DNA of 24,881 bases from assembly GCA_011051075.1 (NCBI GenBank), contig DREN01000178.1:1-24881 (forward strand), read 5' to 3'. Of the stretch, positions 14,824 through 23,623 are shown piece after piece. Under the pieces are notes generated by a model, which did not search any database, was not told where the DNA came from, and worked only from the letters and a program-made list of their open reading frames with translations. Origin of the DNA: Deltaproteobacteria bacterium. GTDB taxonomy: Bacteria; Desulfobacterota; DSM-4660; Desulfatiglandales; Desulfatiglandaceae. The position numbers and the translations under genes were made by a program. Position 1 is the stretch's first letter; every line of letters starts with the position of its first letter.

Positions 14824-16947
14824 ATGCCAAGAATAATACCAGTCTATGGGTCTGACAACGAAGATCTCAGTGATGAGCCAGAGGTCAGAATCGAATATAA
14901 AAATAAAGGTGAGAAAATAATTTTAACTTATATCTTCCCAGGATATTCAGTTTCAAGTGTTAAGCGAAAAATAAAAAATAAGTGGAAGCCTTTTAGAGAA
15001 GTCCGGATGTCGGGAACAGGCTTTTATTCAGTGGACGCGAATCCGCTTCTACCTTCTCTTGGCCGATTTGTTCAAATTCCACCCAATTATTGTGTTGCTA
15101 CGGTTCGCCATAGAAGATTCAGCCCTATACCGGACAGGAAATGCACGATAACATGGGCCGAGGAGATAGTGTGGGACGAAGATGCAGTTAGATTTGTTAC
15201 GAAAGTTTATGAGGCTGATAACTTTTTTCCCGAAAAAGTCGTAGAATACAGCGGTCCCTACTATATGGATGGTTACAAGGCTCTCCTGGTTCACGTGAGA
15301 CCATTGCAGTACAACCCGGCGAAGAAACTCCTGAGGATATATGGCAAAATCAGAGTGTATATTGGGCTGGCAGAAATTGAAAATTCAGAGATTGAAGAAG
15401 AGGATGAATTATACAAATGGACCTTGACGGACCCAATTAATAATCTTGGAGGTTTCGGCAATCTTATCCTTAATCCGGGCAGCGAGGCTTTCCAAGATAT
15501 AGCTCATAGTCGACAGCTTATGGCAGAAACCTCTGGCTCGCATGGGAAAACAGAGTTCCTAATAATTTACGGCGAAGATCTCAAGAGACCGGCAGAAAAG
15601 CTAAAAACGTGGAAGGAGAAACGCGGCATCAGAACAAAAACTGTCTCAATAAAAACGGTGGGGAACTGGCCTGAAAAGATAAAAGGGTACATCCAATATG
15701 AAAGATTAACACGTTCACCACACCTGCGTTATGTCCTACTCTTTGGAGATGTGGATAAAATCACTGTATCACAGCAAGAAGGAAGACATGCAGAAATAAC
15801 AGACTACTATTTCTACACTCATAAAGATGCAGAAAATTCAGAATGCCTTTTGCCATGGGTTTCCGGAGGTCGAATCCCTGTAGGGAAAGAAGCAGACGGC
15901 ATGTCCGTTGTGGACCAGATTATTCGCTACGAAAAGGACCCGCCATTTGATCCCGAATATTATAAAAGGGTGACGGTTGCAGGCTCCTTTGAGGCCAGTG
16001 AAGACCAAGAAGGAGGGTACCTGGACAAGAGGGCCAAGGATAACGCCATGAAAACCCTGGAAGAAATTAGAAAGCATTTGCTGTCTCAGGGTTTTGAGGT
16101 AAATCGAGTATATTTTTCGAATACGGATAAACGCAAACCGTATATTTACCGTGACGGCACGCCTGTGCCCCAGGAATTAAAAGAGCATATAATAACAGAT
16201 CAAGATACTGCAGCTAAATTGCTCATTAGCTATCTCAATGAAGGGCAGCTAATAGCCTGCCACAGGGGTCACGGATGGTGGGATGGATGGCTTGAACCAA
16301 GGTTCACAACGAAAGACCTTAAATCCATTTCGAGTGATCGCCCGCATGTGCTTTTCAGCATTAATTGTTTGACCGGGAGTTTCCATGAGCCATCAAAGGA
16401 TGTTTTTTCTCGGAAAATGCTTGCATTGAATGGGGGTCCCCCCACCCTCATAGCAGCCAATTTTATTACCTCTACATGGCACAACGACAGTGTGGCAAAA
16501 GCACTCTTTGATGCCCTTTGGCCGGGGATTATTCCTGGGTTTCCTAAAACAAATAAAAGTTGCCCGGTTAAGAACCGCAGAGTTGGTGATCTCCTCAATT
16601 ACGCCAAGGCCTATCTTCTGGTCCAACATGGGGCCAATACCGAGACAAAAGAACAATTGGAGTTATATCATATTATCGGAGATCCGACCTTAGAGATCTG
16701 GGAAGATAAACCTTCTTCGCTGAGGCTGCATGCCAGCATAATGGGGGATACTCTTTACATAACAATGAACATATGCCCAACGGCCGCGGTCCTTACTATC
16801 TGGCATCGCGACAATCTTCTCAAGAGGATAAAGCCTTTGAGCCCAAGGGAAGCCGTAGCCCTAAACGATCTTGGCCGAAGGCCACCCTCTTCAATCTGCC
16901 TGTCAGCACCAGGTTTCCGTTTCACCGAAGCAAGGGTCAGGCATTGA
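14824..16947 (+). CDS. Gingipain-type (C25) cysteine peptidase without signal peptide
   Basis: 707 residues. About 60-200 look like the C25 propeptide (NPLLPSLGRFVQIPPNY, the 'P-x-LP ... iP' pattern). The caspase-like catalytic domain begins near 243 (EFLIIYGEDLKRPAEKLKTW), continues through ITDYYFYTHKD, then PWVSGGRIPVG. It carries the catalytic His in ACHRGHGWWDGW (H483, GHG motif) and Cys in FSINCLTGSF (C515). HIIGDPTLEIW closes the domain, and a short beta domain follows. Gingipain relatives are normally exported, often with a type IX sorting domain. Here neither a signal peptide nor a sorting tail is visible, and an in-frame TAG 24 bases upstream of the ATG rules out an N-terminal extension. 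It is therefore probably cytoplasmic. The ribosome site is weak (AAAGGA 15 bases away). Target unknown. Confidence 0.87.
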   Translation: MPRIIPVYGSDNEDLSDEPEVRIEYKNKGEKIILTYIFPGYSVSSVKRKIKNKWKPFREVRMSGTGFYSVDANPLLPSLGRFVQIPPNYCVATVRHRRFSPIPDRKCTITWAEEIVWDEDAVRFVTKVYEADNFFPEKVVEYSGPYYMDGYKALLVHVRPLQYNPAKKLLRIYGKIRVYIGLAEIENSEIEEEDELYKWTLTDPINNLGGFGNLILNPGSEAFQDIAHSRQLMAETSGSHGKTEFLIIYGEDLKRPAEKLKTWKEKRGIRTKTVSIKTVGNWPEKIKGYIQYERLTRSPHLRYVLLFGDVDKITVSQQEGRHAEITDYYFYTHKDAENSECLLPWVSGGRIPVGKEADGMSVVDQIIRYEKDPPFDPEYYKRVTVAGSFEASEDQEGGYLDKRAKDNAMKTLEEIRKHLLSQGFEVNRVYFSNTDKRKPYIYRDGTPVPQELKEHIITDQDTAAKLLISYLNEGQLIACHRGHGWWDGWLEPRFTTKDLKSISSDRPHVLFSINCLTGSFHEPSKDVFSRKMLALNGGPPTLIAANFITSTWHNDSVAKALFDALWPGIIPGFPKTNKSCPVKNRRVGDLLNYAKAYLLVQHGANTETKEQLELYHIIGDPTLEIWEDKPSSLRLHASIMGDTLYITMNICPTAAVLTIWHRDNLLKRIKPLSPREAVALNDLGRRPPSSICLSAPGFRFTEARVRH

Positions 16948-17038
16948 TAAAAACGCGCCTTTTACGTTTTCCTGCAGACTGATGAAATAAAAGGGCTGTA
17001 TTTGAAGGACTGCGTATCAATCGGGTGCAAAAAAAGTA

Positions 17039-17302
17039 CTAATAGTCCCTGTTATGAACCTCAAAAAAATAGTCAGTAGCCACGTGGAGGTTCCTGATTT
17101 TTCGAAGCTCCTGAGTGGTTATTTGGTAGTCATGACCATCAAGATACTCTACAATCTCACTATTATCGTACTTTTTCTTAGAGACAATTTTATAAAACCC
17201 TCTTATTAATTTCTTCTTGTCAGCCGATACTGGTTGTCCTGCATCGTACGATGCATCCAAAATAAACTTCTTAAAACTCTTCTTAGATGCCTTAGCAGCC
17301 AT
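17039..17302 (-). CDS. Small Lys-rich hypothetical protein (87 residues)
   Basis: I do not recognise a family. The N-terminal half is strongly basic (KASKKSFKKFI, DKKKLIRGFYKIVSKKK; 13 Lys in all). The C-terminal half is more acidic and aromatic (NSEIVEYLDGHDYQITTQEL ... ATDYFFEVHNRDY). It has no Cys, no membrane segment and no Gly-Gly leader site. AAGGGAGGGAATC before the ATG is a strong ribosome site. It is last in line after the radical SAM gene on the same strand, 184 bases downstream; that gap is AT-rich and contains TTGACA with no good -10. It converges with the peptidase gene. It could be a DNA- or RNA-associated protein, or the peptide substrate of the neighbouring enzymes; neither is shown. 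Confidence 0.7.
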   Translation of the reverse strand: MAAKASKKSFKKFILDASYDAGQPVSADKKKLIRGFYKIVSKKKYDNSEIVEYLDGHDYQITTQELRKIRNLHVATDYFFEVHNRDY

Positions 17303-17486
17303 GATTCCCTCCCTTTTTGCTGTTAGTTTGTGAATCGTGAATCAAGTTGTCAATTAGTTTAGCTTAGTACTACATTCTAAAAGAAAAATCAATCACAAAA
17401 GTTTAAAAAATAAGGACTTAGACTATTATTGTTTTTAGACCAAAAAGAAACGCTTGAAAAGCCTTATCCATAATTCATGAAACGAC

Positions 17487-18545
17487 TTAAAGACTATTTG
17501 AGAGGCTTGATGCCGCCCTATCCAACACCCTTTTACAGAAGGGGATCTCACGGCGCCTGTCTCTGAACCATTCCGAAGGGCGAATCATTCCGAGTTCCTT
17601 ACACAGCCTGAAATACCCACATGAGGGACATGTTGTTTCATCCGGCTCAACCGCTATTCGGTAATCATTGGAAGCAAGCACCCTTTCAATCATCCCTGAT
17701 TCATATTTGCCAAAGCTATAAAATGTGGAATGGGCAAGGGCAATATTTCGGTTTGCCATGACAATGAGATGCCCGTTACGGTGTAGGGGCCGTACCCGTG
17801 GTATCAAGGGCATCCCAAAGAGTTTTGAAACAACAACGGCCAATGGATTATTTAGAATTTCGGTTTTATGACCATAGAGGTTTAGGAGCGATACCATCTG
17901 AACGAGTTTCAGGAAATCCTCAGGGTCAAGAAGTTCATCGGATAAATCAAAGATATCGTCCTTCACCCTGACAAGCTGGATGAGGGAAAAAAGTCTTATG
18001 TCTGGAAATCTTTCATACAAACCATCTATGAAATGGGGCAGGAGCGGGAGCAGGCTTTTGGAGACAACTGCAAAAATACAAAGATCAATGCCGGCATCAA
18101 GCGCCCTTTCAATGCCCTGTTCAGTTTGCCTGCAGGAACCTTGTCCCCGTATCCTATCATGCAACGATTCAGGCCCCTCTAAACTAACCGAAATCGAAAA
18201 ACCGTCATAGCCTGATAATCGACTAATGAGGCCGTCTGTCAGCAGGGTTCCGTTGGTATTGATAAAGACTTTTTCATATCCCAGTGAAAATGCATAGTCC
18301 AAGGACTCATCTAACCCTGCCCAGAGCAGAGGCTCCCCCCCTGTAATATGAAGACGACGGTAGCCTAAACGATATCCCTCGGAAATGATCTTTCTAACAA
18401 GGTCAGTGGACAAGTCTGAGTACTCAGAAATAGCTGCGCGAACAAAGCAGTGCGAGCAGGTGCTGTTGCACCGGTTTGTGACCTCAATGCTGAGACTCTC
18501 CTCATATTTGTCCTTGTCATTTTCTTCTTTAATATTTTGACTCAT
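17487..18545 (-). CDS. Radical SAM protein with SPASM/twitch-like C-terminal cluster
   Basis: 352 residues. The [4Fe-4S]-SAM site is EVTNRCNSTCSHCFVRA, Cys at 26, 30 and 33 (CX3CX2C). HITGGEPLLW (GGEP 69-72) binds SAM, and VFINTNGTLLTD and FSISVSLEGPESLHDRIRG follow the standard barrel. The tail has CPSCGYFRLC (C306, C309, C315) and a last Cys at 337, resembling the CX2CX5C half of a SPASM domain. The preceding Cys positions are missing, so at most one auxiliary cluster is likely (twitch-like). Proteins of this type usually modify peptides or proteins, though some act on small molecules. It follows the isoprenoid-synthase-like gene by 11 bases; no clear Shine-Dalgarno, suggesting coupled translation. 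Confidence 0.9.
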   Translation of the reverse strand: MSQNIKEENDKDKYEESLSIEVTNRCNSTCSHCFVRAAISEYSDLSTDLVRKIISEGYRLGYRRLHITGGEPLLWAGLDESLDYAFSLGYEKVFINTNGTLLTDGLISRLSGYDGFSISVSLEGPESLHDRIRGQGSCRQTEQGIERALDAGIDLCIFAVVSKSLLPLLPHFIDGLYERFPDIRLFSLIQLVRVKDDIFDLSDELLDPEDFLKLVQMVSLLNLYGHKTEILNNPLAVVVSKLFGMPLIPRVRPLHRNGHLIVMANRNIALAHSTFYSFGKYESGMIERVLASNDYRIAVEPDETTCPSCGYFRLCKELGMIRPSEWFRDRRREIPFCKRVLDRAASSLSNSL

Positions 18546-18556
18546 GGAGGTTTTCT

Positions 18557-19537
18557 TTAGCCACTGAAAGGGTTCAAAAGAGAGCGTAATTCTCCTGCCA
18601 GTCCAGTCATATTATGATTTTCAGAGATAGATGCCGCCGACTCGAGTTCCTTAGAAATTCGTTGTCGTATCCTGTTGCTGACACTGTTCGTATGTATATA
18701 ATCCAAAATAATATCATAAAAAGAATTATCATTATTTGATTCTATCATTTCATTCTTATCCCAAAGTTTCCTTATGCCTTCAGGGAGGCAAACGTAGACG
18801 GCTGAATGGGCGCCTTTTTTCATATCTGCTTCGATATCCATGATATCGTCGAGAAGTCTCCAAGCGATGCCGAAAGAGCCATAGAGTCTTTGAACCGCCT
18901 CGCTGACCTCCCCGGGCAAAGCCCTTACTTTTGTCAGCAGCACCGGGACGATCATCCATGTTGCCATCTGTCTCAGAAAGCGTTGGCAGTAGCCATCCAG
19001 TGTCCTGGCAGGTTCTGAGTCCATAATGCTCGTGTAGTAGTCATTCATAAACCGGTTGATGATGTTTTCCCCCTCTTCAAGCCCACAGGCCAAGTCTTTC
19101 AGTGCCATAATCATTCGCATCCACGACTGGCTTCTCAGAAGAAGGGTCAGGTGATCGGCGGGGATCTCCCTGTCGTTAATATGATCATCCAAGGAGTGCA
19201 GTTTCATGGCCATGGCATGGGCGGTCATGGCATTTCGGGTGTCCTGCGGTGATAAACTTGCACTACCCGGGGAATCCTGAGCGAGCCAGTATATGATGGA
19301 CCAGCTCGGCACATAGAAATTTTTATAAAAATTGAGCTCCTGGCCGATTGACAGACCTGAGTATTTCATAAAAAAAAGTAATGCATCGGTTTGCACTGAT
19401 TCAGGCAGAGAATCGCAGAGTGACATAATCTCTCGGTTGAACCCTTTGTAGAATTCTATTTCCCCTTCTGAAAGGACTACAGAACCAAAGTCAACTTCAG
19501 AACAGGATGAGAGGAATTCTTCGTGCTTATCTTCCAT
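18557..19537 (-). CDS. Class I isoprenoid-synthase-like protein (polyprenyl synthetase fold)
   Basis: 326 residues, almost wholly helical. Two Asp-rich motifs sit where a trans-prenyltransferase or terpene synthase has them: LHSLDDHINDRE (117-122, DDxxxD) and WRLLDDIMDIEAD (230-234, DDxxD), about 110 residues apart. This supports Mg-diphosphate binding and an active enzyme. The surrounding sequence does not match ordinary GGPP or octaprenyl synthases closely, and the N-terminal ~60 residues are unusual. The start lies 6 bases after the cyclase stop, with AGGAG overlapping that stop. It is the only synthase-like gene in the window. Whether it elongates, cyclises or merely binds an isoprenyl diphosphate cannot be told. 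Confidence 0.8.
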   Translation of the reverse strand: MEDKHEEFLSSCSEVDFGSVVLSEGEIEFYKGFNREIMSLCDSLPESVQTDALLFFMKYSGLSIGQELNFYKNFYVPSWSIIYWLAQDSPGSASLSPQDTRNAMTAHAMAMKLHSLDDHINDREIPADHLTLLLRSQSWMRMIMALKDLACGLEEGENIINRFMNDYYTSIMDSEPARTLDGYCQRFLRQMATWMIVPVLLTKVRALPGEVSEAVQRLYGSFGIAWRLLDDIMDIEADMKKGAHSAVYVCLPEGIRKLWDKNEMIESNNDNSFYDIILDYIHTNSVSNRIRQRISKELESAASISENHNMTGLAGELRSLLNPFSG

Positions 19538-19543
19538 GTGCCG

Positions 19544-22500
19544 TCAACTCCTGGCCACTCGATCCAGTTTATCCAAATCCCATTGAAGATCCATTTCCTC
19601 AAACAATGCTCTCGCCTTCTCAAGATACTCCTCCGCTCTGATGTCACTGAGCTTTTTGTATTTGCTACCGGGTTCAAGCAGACGTTTCCCTATCTCAAAA
19701 TAAATCCTTGAAAGTTCAATACGTGCCCCAAGGCGTTCTCCCTCATCAATAGCTCTCTGCCACCACTTGAGTGCCATTTTCTGCCTGTTGATCAACCAGT
19801 AATAGAGACCTCTCAGTCTATATGAATCGGTACGATATTGAGCCACCTTCCGTGTTACTTTTAACAACTTCCTGCCCGATTTTTCAGCTTTTTTTTGGTA
19901 TTGAGAAGTGCCATTCTTGCCACCCTTTTCTATGGCTTCTCTCAATTGATAGAGATCACATTCACACTGTCCCCGGCAAAAATCGGTTAACTGCCATGGG
20001 ACTGTTTCGGTCTCGCGCCTGACTTTATCAGCAAGGTCTAAAGACTTTTTTGCGTTGTCAACATCTCCCCTCAGGAGGTGTATATAGGCTTTACGCGAAT
20101 ACATTTCGATCAGCATGCTACGCAGGCCTGTCTTTTCTCCGAATTCGATCCCCCTTTCTGTTTCACTCAATGCTTCATGGAACTTACGGCACTCAATTAG
20201 CAGGCTGGTGTTCACGAGGTATTTGAGCACCATAGTAAGATCATTTTCGTATATATCAAAAAGGTCATTTAATTTAGCTACCATCCGTCTGGGAACGTCT
20301 AAATATCCTTGAAAGAGTTTTGGGCAGGCGTGCCAGAAAAGGTGTTGTGATGCCCAATACAGTTCACCAATGCTTAAATTCTTGCTCACCAGGTCATGAT
20401 CATACTCTCTTATCTCATCCCAATTACCCTCGAAATAGTGGTGGAGTGTTTCCGAAAAATCATAAATTATAAATGACTTAACATTATTCCTATCAACTTG
20501 CTCCTTGGCAGACTCAAGTATTTTTCTGCTTAAGTTAAAGGACATACCTGTGAAGGAAAAAAGATTGCTGGCGCTTACAAATAACCCAAACCCTAAGTCA
20601 AATCTTGTCAAATCAAACTTGGTGATCCCTTTAAAATACGGGAACGATTCGAGAAAAAACCGCTTAGGATCTACTATTGGCAGGGCCTTGAGTTTCTTGA
20701 AGAAGAGATCAACAGCTTCCTGATCTCTTTGTGTGGGGACCTTTCTAAACTTCAGGAAGGGAAGGTATAAGCTTACAAGAACATGAAAAAATCCCGATAG
20801 AAATTGACATACTGCTGATACCTGATGTGTTGGCACTTTTTTCCAGTAGTAACTGAGTGCCCTATCAAAGTACTCTATGGCCTCGGCATATTGCCCGCGG
20901 TTATACAGCGCCAAAGCAATATTCTTCTCCAGCATGGCAACCTTTGCGGGAACGGCTGAAGCACCATATTTCTTTAGATAGAGGTTCAGTGCCTCCTGAT
21001 AGTAGTGTAGCGCTTCATTTGACGCTGAAGATCTTAGTGCCTCCTCTCCGGCCTTGATAAGGTACTCCTCTGTCTTGTCAAGGTCCTCAGCCCTGCTGTA
21101 ATGGTAGCCTAACATGCCATAAAACTCATGGAGTCTGTCTCCAAAGACTTTTTCGATGGAACGTGCAACCCTCAAGTGGAGTTCCCTCCTCTTAAGGGGC
21201 AGAATAGATTCATATGCGACCTCCTGGGCAAGGGTATGCTTGAAGAGATACTCCAGCTCTCCCATCCGCTCCCGTTCACGGATAAGTTGTATCTCCTTCA
21301 GATAGGTCAATCTATCCTCCATGTCATCTACTGAATCCGCCACTTCCTGAAGAAGCTTGTAGAAGAAGCTTCTTCCAATGACCGAAGCCACCTTAACCAG
21401 ACTGCGCGTCCCCTCATCGAGCCGATCTATTCTGGCCATGAGCACAGCGTCGATGGTGGTAGGGATAGCTGCCCTGCTCACCTTCTCCGTTACCTTAAAT
21501 CTCCCGTCCCTTACAACTACCGCTCCCTCATCGATTAAGGACCGCACGACCTCTTCTATAAAAAATGGGTTGCCCCCTGCTCTCTCTACTATTCTCCTTA
21601 TGAGGGCGTGATGAATCCGGTCCGTGTTCAACATTTTAGTTATAAGAACTTCACTCATTCGGCTGTCCAGTGGCTCCAGGGCTATTTCAGCATAGTACGC
21701 GTTGAATCTCCCCCTCACTGTTTCAACTATCCGGTCTCCCGTCTCCTCGTAGCCAGGCCGAAACACATTGACAAACAGGATCTTATGCATCTCTGCCTGG
21801 CGCAAAAGCGACTTCATTAGCTCAATGGAACTCTTGTCAGCCCAGTGAAGATCCTCAAGGATGACTACCAGAGGTGTGAACTTGGTGACCTTTGTCAGGA
21901 GCTCCCGAAAGCTCTTCAATATGAGGTTATCCAGGGCCTCGCCCTCCAGGCCCTGAATCCTTTCCGCGTATCTTCCGGACAGTTTCATCCCCATCAAGGT
22001 CGCCAGAAAGGGAAGAACCTCGTAAAGATCTTCCGGACAGACGCTTCGAACGGCTATCTCTAACTTGCCTAATGCTGTTGCCTCTCCGTCGTCCTCCCTT
22101 ATCCCCGCCCACTGTTTTAAGATATCGATGACAGGGTGAAAGCTCAGGTTTCTCCCCATTGAGATTGCTCTGCCTTCGAGAATGGTTACCCGCTTCATCA
22201 CCTCCCGTTTCTTCAACTCAGCTACGAGCCTCGATTTACCTATCCCCGCCTCTCCAATAATGTTGACAATGGATCCCTCCCCGTTGATGGCCTTCATGAC
22301 CTGAAGCTGAAGCCTGTCAATGGCGCTGTCTCTGCCCACCATCTCAGTGTAGATCCTTCGCCCTGAACCGGGACGTATTGGGGCTCTTTCCTTGTTGGCG
22401 GAAAGGAGCTGGTAAACAGGGATCGCTTCCTTTTTCCCCTTAACCCATCTTTTTCCTATGGACTTAAATTCAAAGAGGTCTTTTGTCTGTCGGCGCGTCT

Positions 22501-23140
22501 CCTCTGTCACGTAAGTGGTACCAGGTAGTGCCAGGCCTTCCATTCGGGAAGCCAGGTTGACGGTCTCACCAACTGCCGTAAACTGAACCCTGAGGTCATT
22601 TCCCAGTGTCCCCACAACCACAGGCCCTGTGTTAACCCCTATGCGCATCTTGATCGGCACATTCCTGTTATGCTGCTCATTGAACCGAGCTATGGCGCTA
22701 TGGATGGAAAGAGCAGAGCGAAGTGCCCTTTGGGAGGCGTTTTCAATGGCTATGGGGGCCCCGAAAAGGGCCATAATCCCGTCACCGGTCAGCTCGTTTA
22801 CCGTACCCTCACAATCGTTTACCTTGTGCATAAGGAGTTCATACAAACTATCCATTAATGCGTAGCTCTCTTCAGGCCCAAGTTCTTCAACTAGAGCTGT
22901 AAACCCCACCATATCGCAGAACATGACCGTAATCAGTCTGCGTTCACCCTCAATCTTGGCCTTTTGAGCAAGGACCTTTTCGGTGAGGCCTTCCGGCAGA
23001 TATCGTTCAATTTTTGCTAAGTTTTGACTGAAGGAAACAGGGTGGGCGGTTGTCTCAGACAAAGGAGACAATTTGAGGCCGCATTCATTGCAGAAGTTGG
23101 CCTCTTCAGGGTTTGGAGACCGGCACTTCGGGCATTTCAT
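19544..23140 (-). CDS. Zinc-ribbon / class III nucleotide cyclase / AAA ATPase / TPR signalling protein
   Basis: About 1198 residues from ATG 23140; the frame is open to a GTG at 23170 with no ribosome site. Order: zinc ribbon (C3, C6, C17, C20); cyclase homology domain about 65-245, with metal Asp in FCDMVGFT (D76) and LTGDGIMALFG (D120) and the N-x3-R pair in VNLASRM (N195, R199); AAA/NTPase with Walker A GEAGIGKS (296-303) and Walker B LVVILEDLHWAD; winged-helix/linker; then TPR-like helices to the end. The usual purine-selecting Lys four residues before the second metal Asp is Glu, so cAMP production should not be assumed. Such proteins are sensors that link NTP-driven switching to cyclic nucleotide signalling. 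It heads the operon with the synthase-like and radical SAM genes. Confidence 0.9.
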   Translation of the reverse strand: MKCPKCRSPNPEEANFCNECGLKLSPLSETTAHPVSFSQNLAKIERYLPEGLTEKVLAQKAKIEGERRLITVMFCDMVGFTALVEELGPEESYALMDSLYELLMHKVNDCEGTVNELTGDGIMALFGAPIAIENASQRALRSALSIHSAIARFNEQHNRNVPIKMRIGVNTGPVVVGTLGNDLRVQFTAVGETVNLASRMEGLALPGTTYVTEETRRQTKDLFEFKSIGKRWVKGKKEAIPVYQLLSANKERAPIRPGSGRRIYTEMVGRDSAIDRLQLQVMKAINGEGSIVNIIGEAGIGKSRLVAELKKREVMKRVTILEGRAISMGRNLSFHPVIDILKQWAGIREDDGEATALGKLEIAVRSVCPEDLYEVLPFLATLMGMKLSGRYAERIQGLEGEALDNLILKSFRELLTKVTKFTPLVVILEDLHWADKSSIELMKSLLRQAEMHKILFVNVFRPGYEETGDRIVETVRGRFNAYYAEIALEPLDSRMSEVLITKMLNTDRIHHALIRRIVERAGGNPFFIEEVVRSLIDEGAVVVRDGRFKVTEKVSRAAIPTTIDAVLMARIDRLDEGTRSLVKVASVIGRSFFYKLLQEVADSVDDMEDRLTYLKEIQLIRERERMGELEYLFKHTLAQEVAYESILPLKRRELHLRVARSIEKVFGDRLHEFYGMLGYHYSRAEDLDKTEEYLIKAGEEALRSSASNEALHYYQEALNLYLKKYGASAVPAKVAMLEKNIALALYNRGQYAEAIEYFDRALSYYWKKVPTHQVSAVCQFLSGFFHVLVSLYLPFLKFRKVPTQRDQEAVDLFFKKLKALPIVDPKRFFLESFPYFKGITKFDLTRFDLGFGLFVSASNLFSFTGMSFNLSRKILESAKEQVDRNNVKSFIIYDFSETLHHYFEGNWDEIREYDHDLVSKNLSIGELYWASQHLFWHACPKLFQGYLDVPRRMVAKLNDLFDIYENDLTMVLKYLVNTSLLIECRKFHEALSETERGIEFGEKTGLRSMLIEMYSRKAYIHLLRGDVDNAKKSLDLADKVRRETETVPWQLTDFCRGQCECDLYQLREAIEKGGKNGTSQYQKKAEKSGRKLLKVTRKVAQYRTDSYRLRGLYYWLINRQKMALKWWQRAIDEGERLGARIELSRIYFEIGKRLLEPGSKYKKLSDIRAEEYLEKARALFEEMDLQWDLDKLDRVARS

Positions 23141-23442
23141 ATTCTTCCACCACGGCTCAAGGTTGAGCACAATCTGAAAAGACGAATACCCAGATAGTCA
23201 CTGTTATTGAGATCATAAAACCCAGGCAAAACTCTAAATCAGGTCAGATGTGCAAACTGGAGGGTTAACAGGGTAAGACGATTCTGCCTGTGTTCTATTG
23301 AACAAATGCTATCTTGGAAGTTGCAACTGAACTTGTCAAGATCTTTTTTTTTGGACAGGGGGACACAGCTTGATTTGTGAATTGCGCGGTTCATAGGCTT
23401 CCTGGAACTTTTGATCTGTTTTCATCCTTGGCTCTTCGTAGG
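23141..23442. other. Upstream region of the cyclase gene; no gene seen
   Basis: AT-rich DNA upstream of the minus-strand cyclase gene. On the minus strand a TTGACA lies near 23333-23338, but no good -10 follows at 16-18 bases. A run of nine T (23344-23352) on the plus strand is preceded only by a weak stem. I see no open frame or RNA gene. Confidence 0.4.
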
Positions 23443-23623
23443 TTTGTGTGGGCGCCTCCTATATATTGTGATCATGGATTTGTGATCTGGAATGGTCCAG
23501 GTTCTTTGTAGGATGGAGATCAAGGCCCCACAATTAAAGGAAATACCGGTCTTATAGTGATCTCGATTAAGGTACCTGCGGGCAAGGTCCCGGACCACAA
23601 CATGTAGGGGTCGCCCACACAAA
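23443..23623. repeat. Diverged ~33-bp inverted repeats flanking a 120-bp core
   Basis: TTTGTGTGGGCG (23443-23454) is exactly complementary to CGCCCACACAAA (23612-23623). The match continues inward with about two thirds identity for another ~20 bases. The right arm overlaps the 3' end of the small ORF at 23567-23839 and encodes its Cys/Pro-rich tail, so the tail may be foreign to the original gene. No transposase. Confidence 0.55.

Noticed and set aside
17039..17302. Confident call of the 87-residue protein as a RiPP precursor
   Set aside because: No Gly-Gly or known leader motif, no repeats or Cys-rich core; proximity alone is not enough, so it stays hypothetical.
23333..23352. Nine-T run as terminator
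   Set aside because: The preceding stem is only about five weak pairs and there is no gene upstream on the plus strand.
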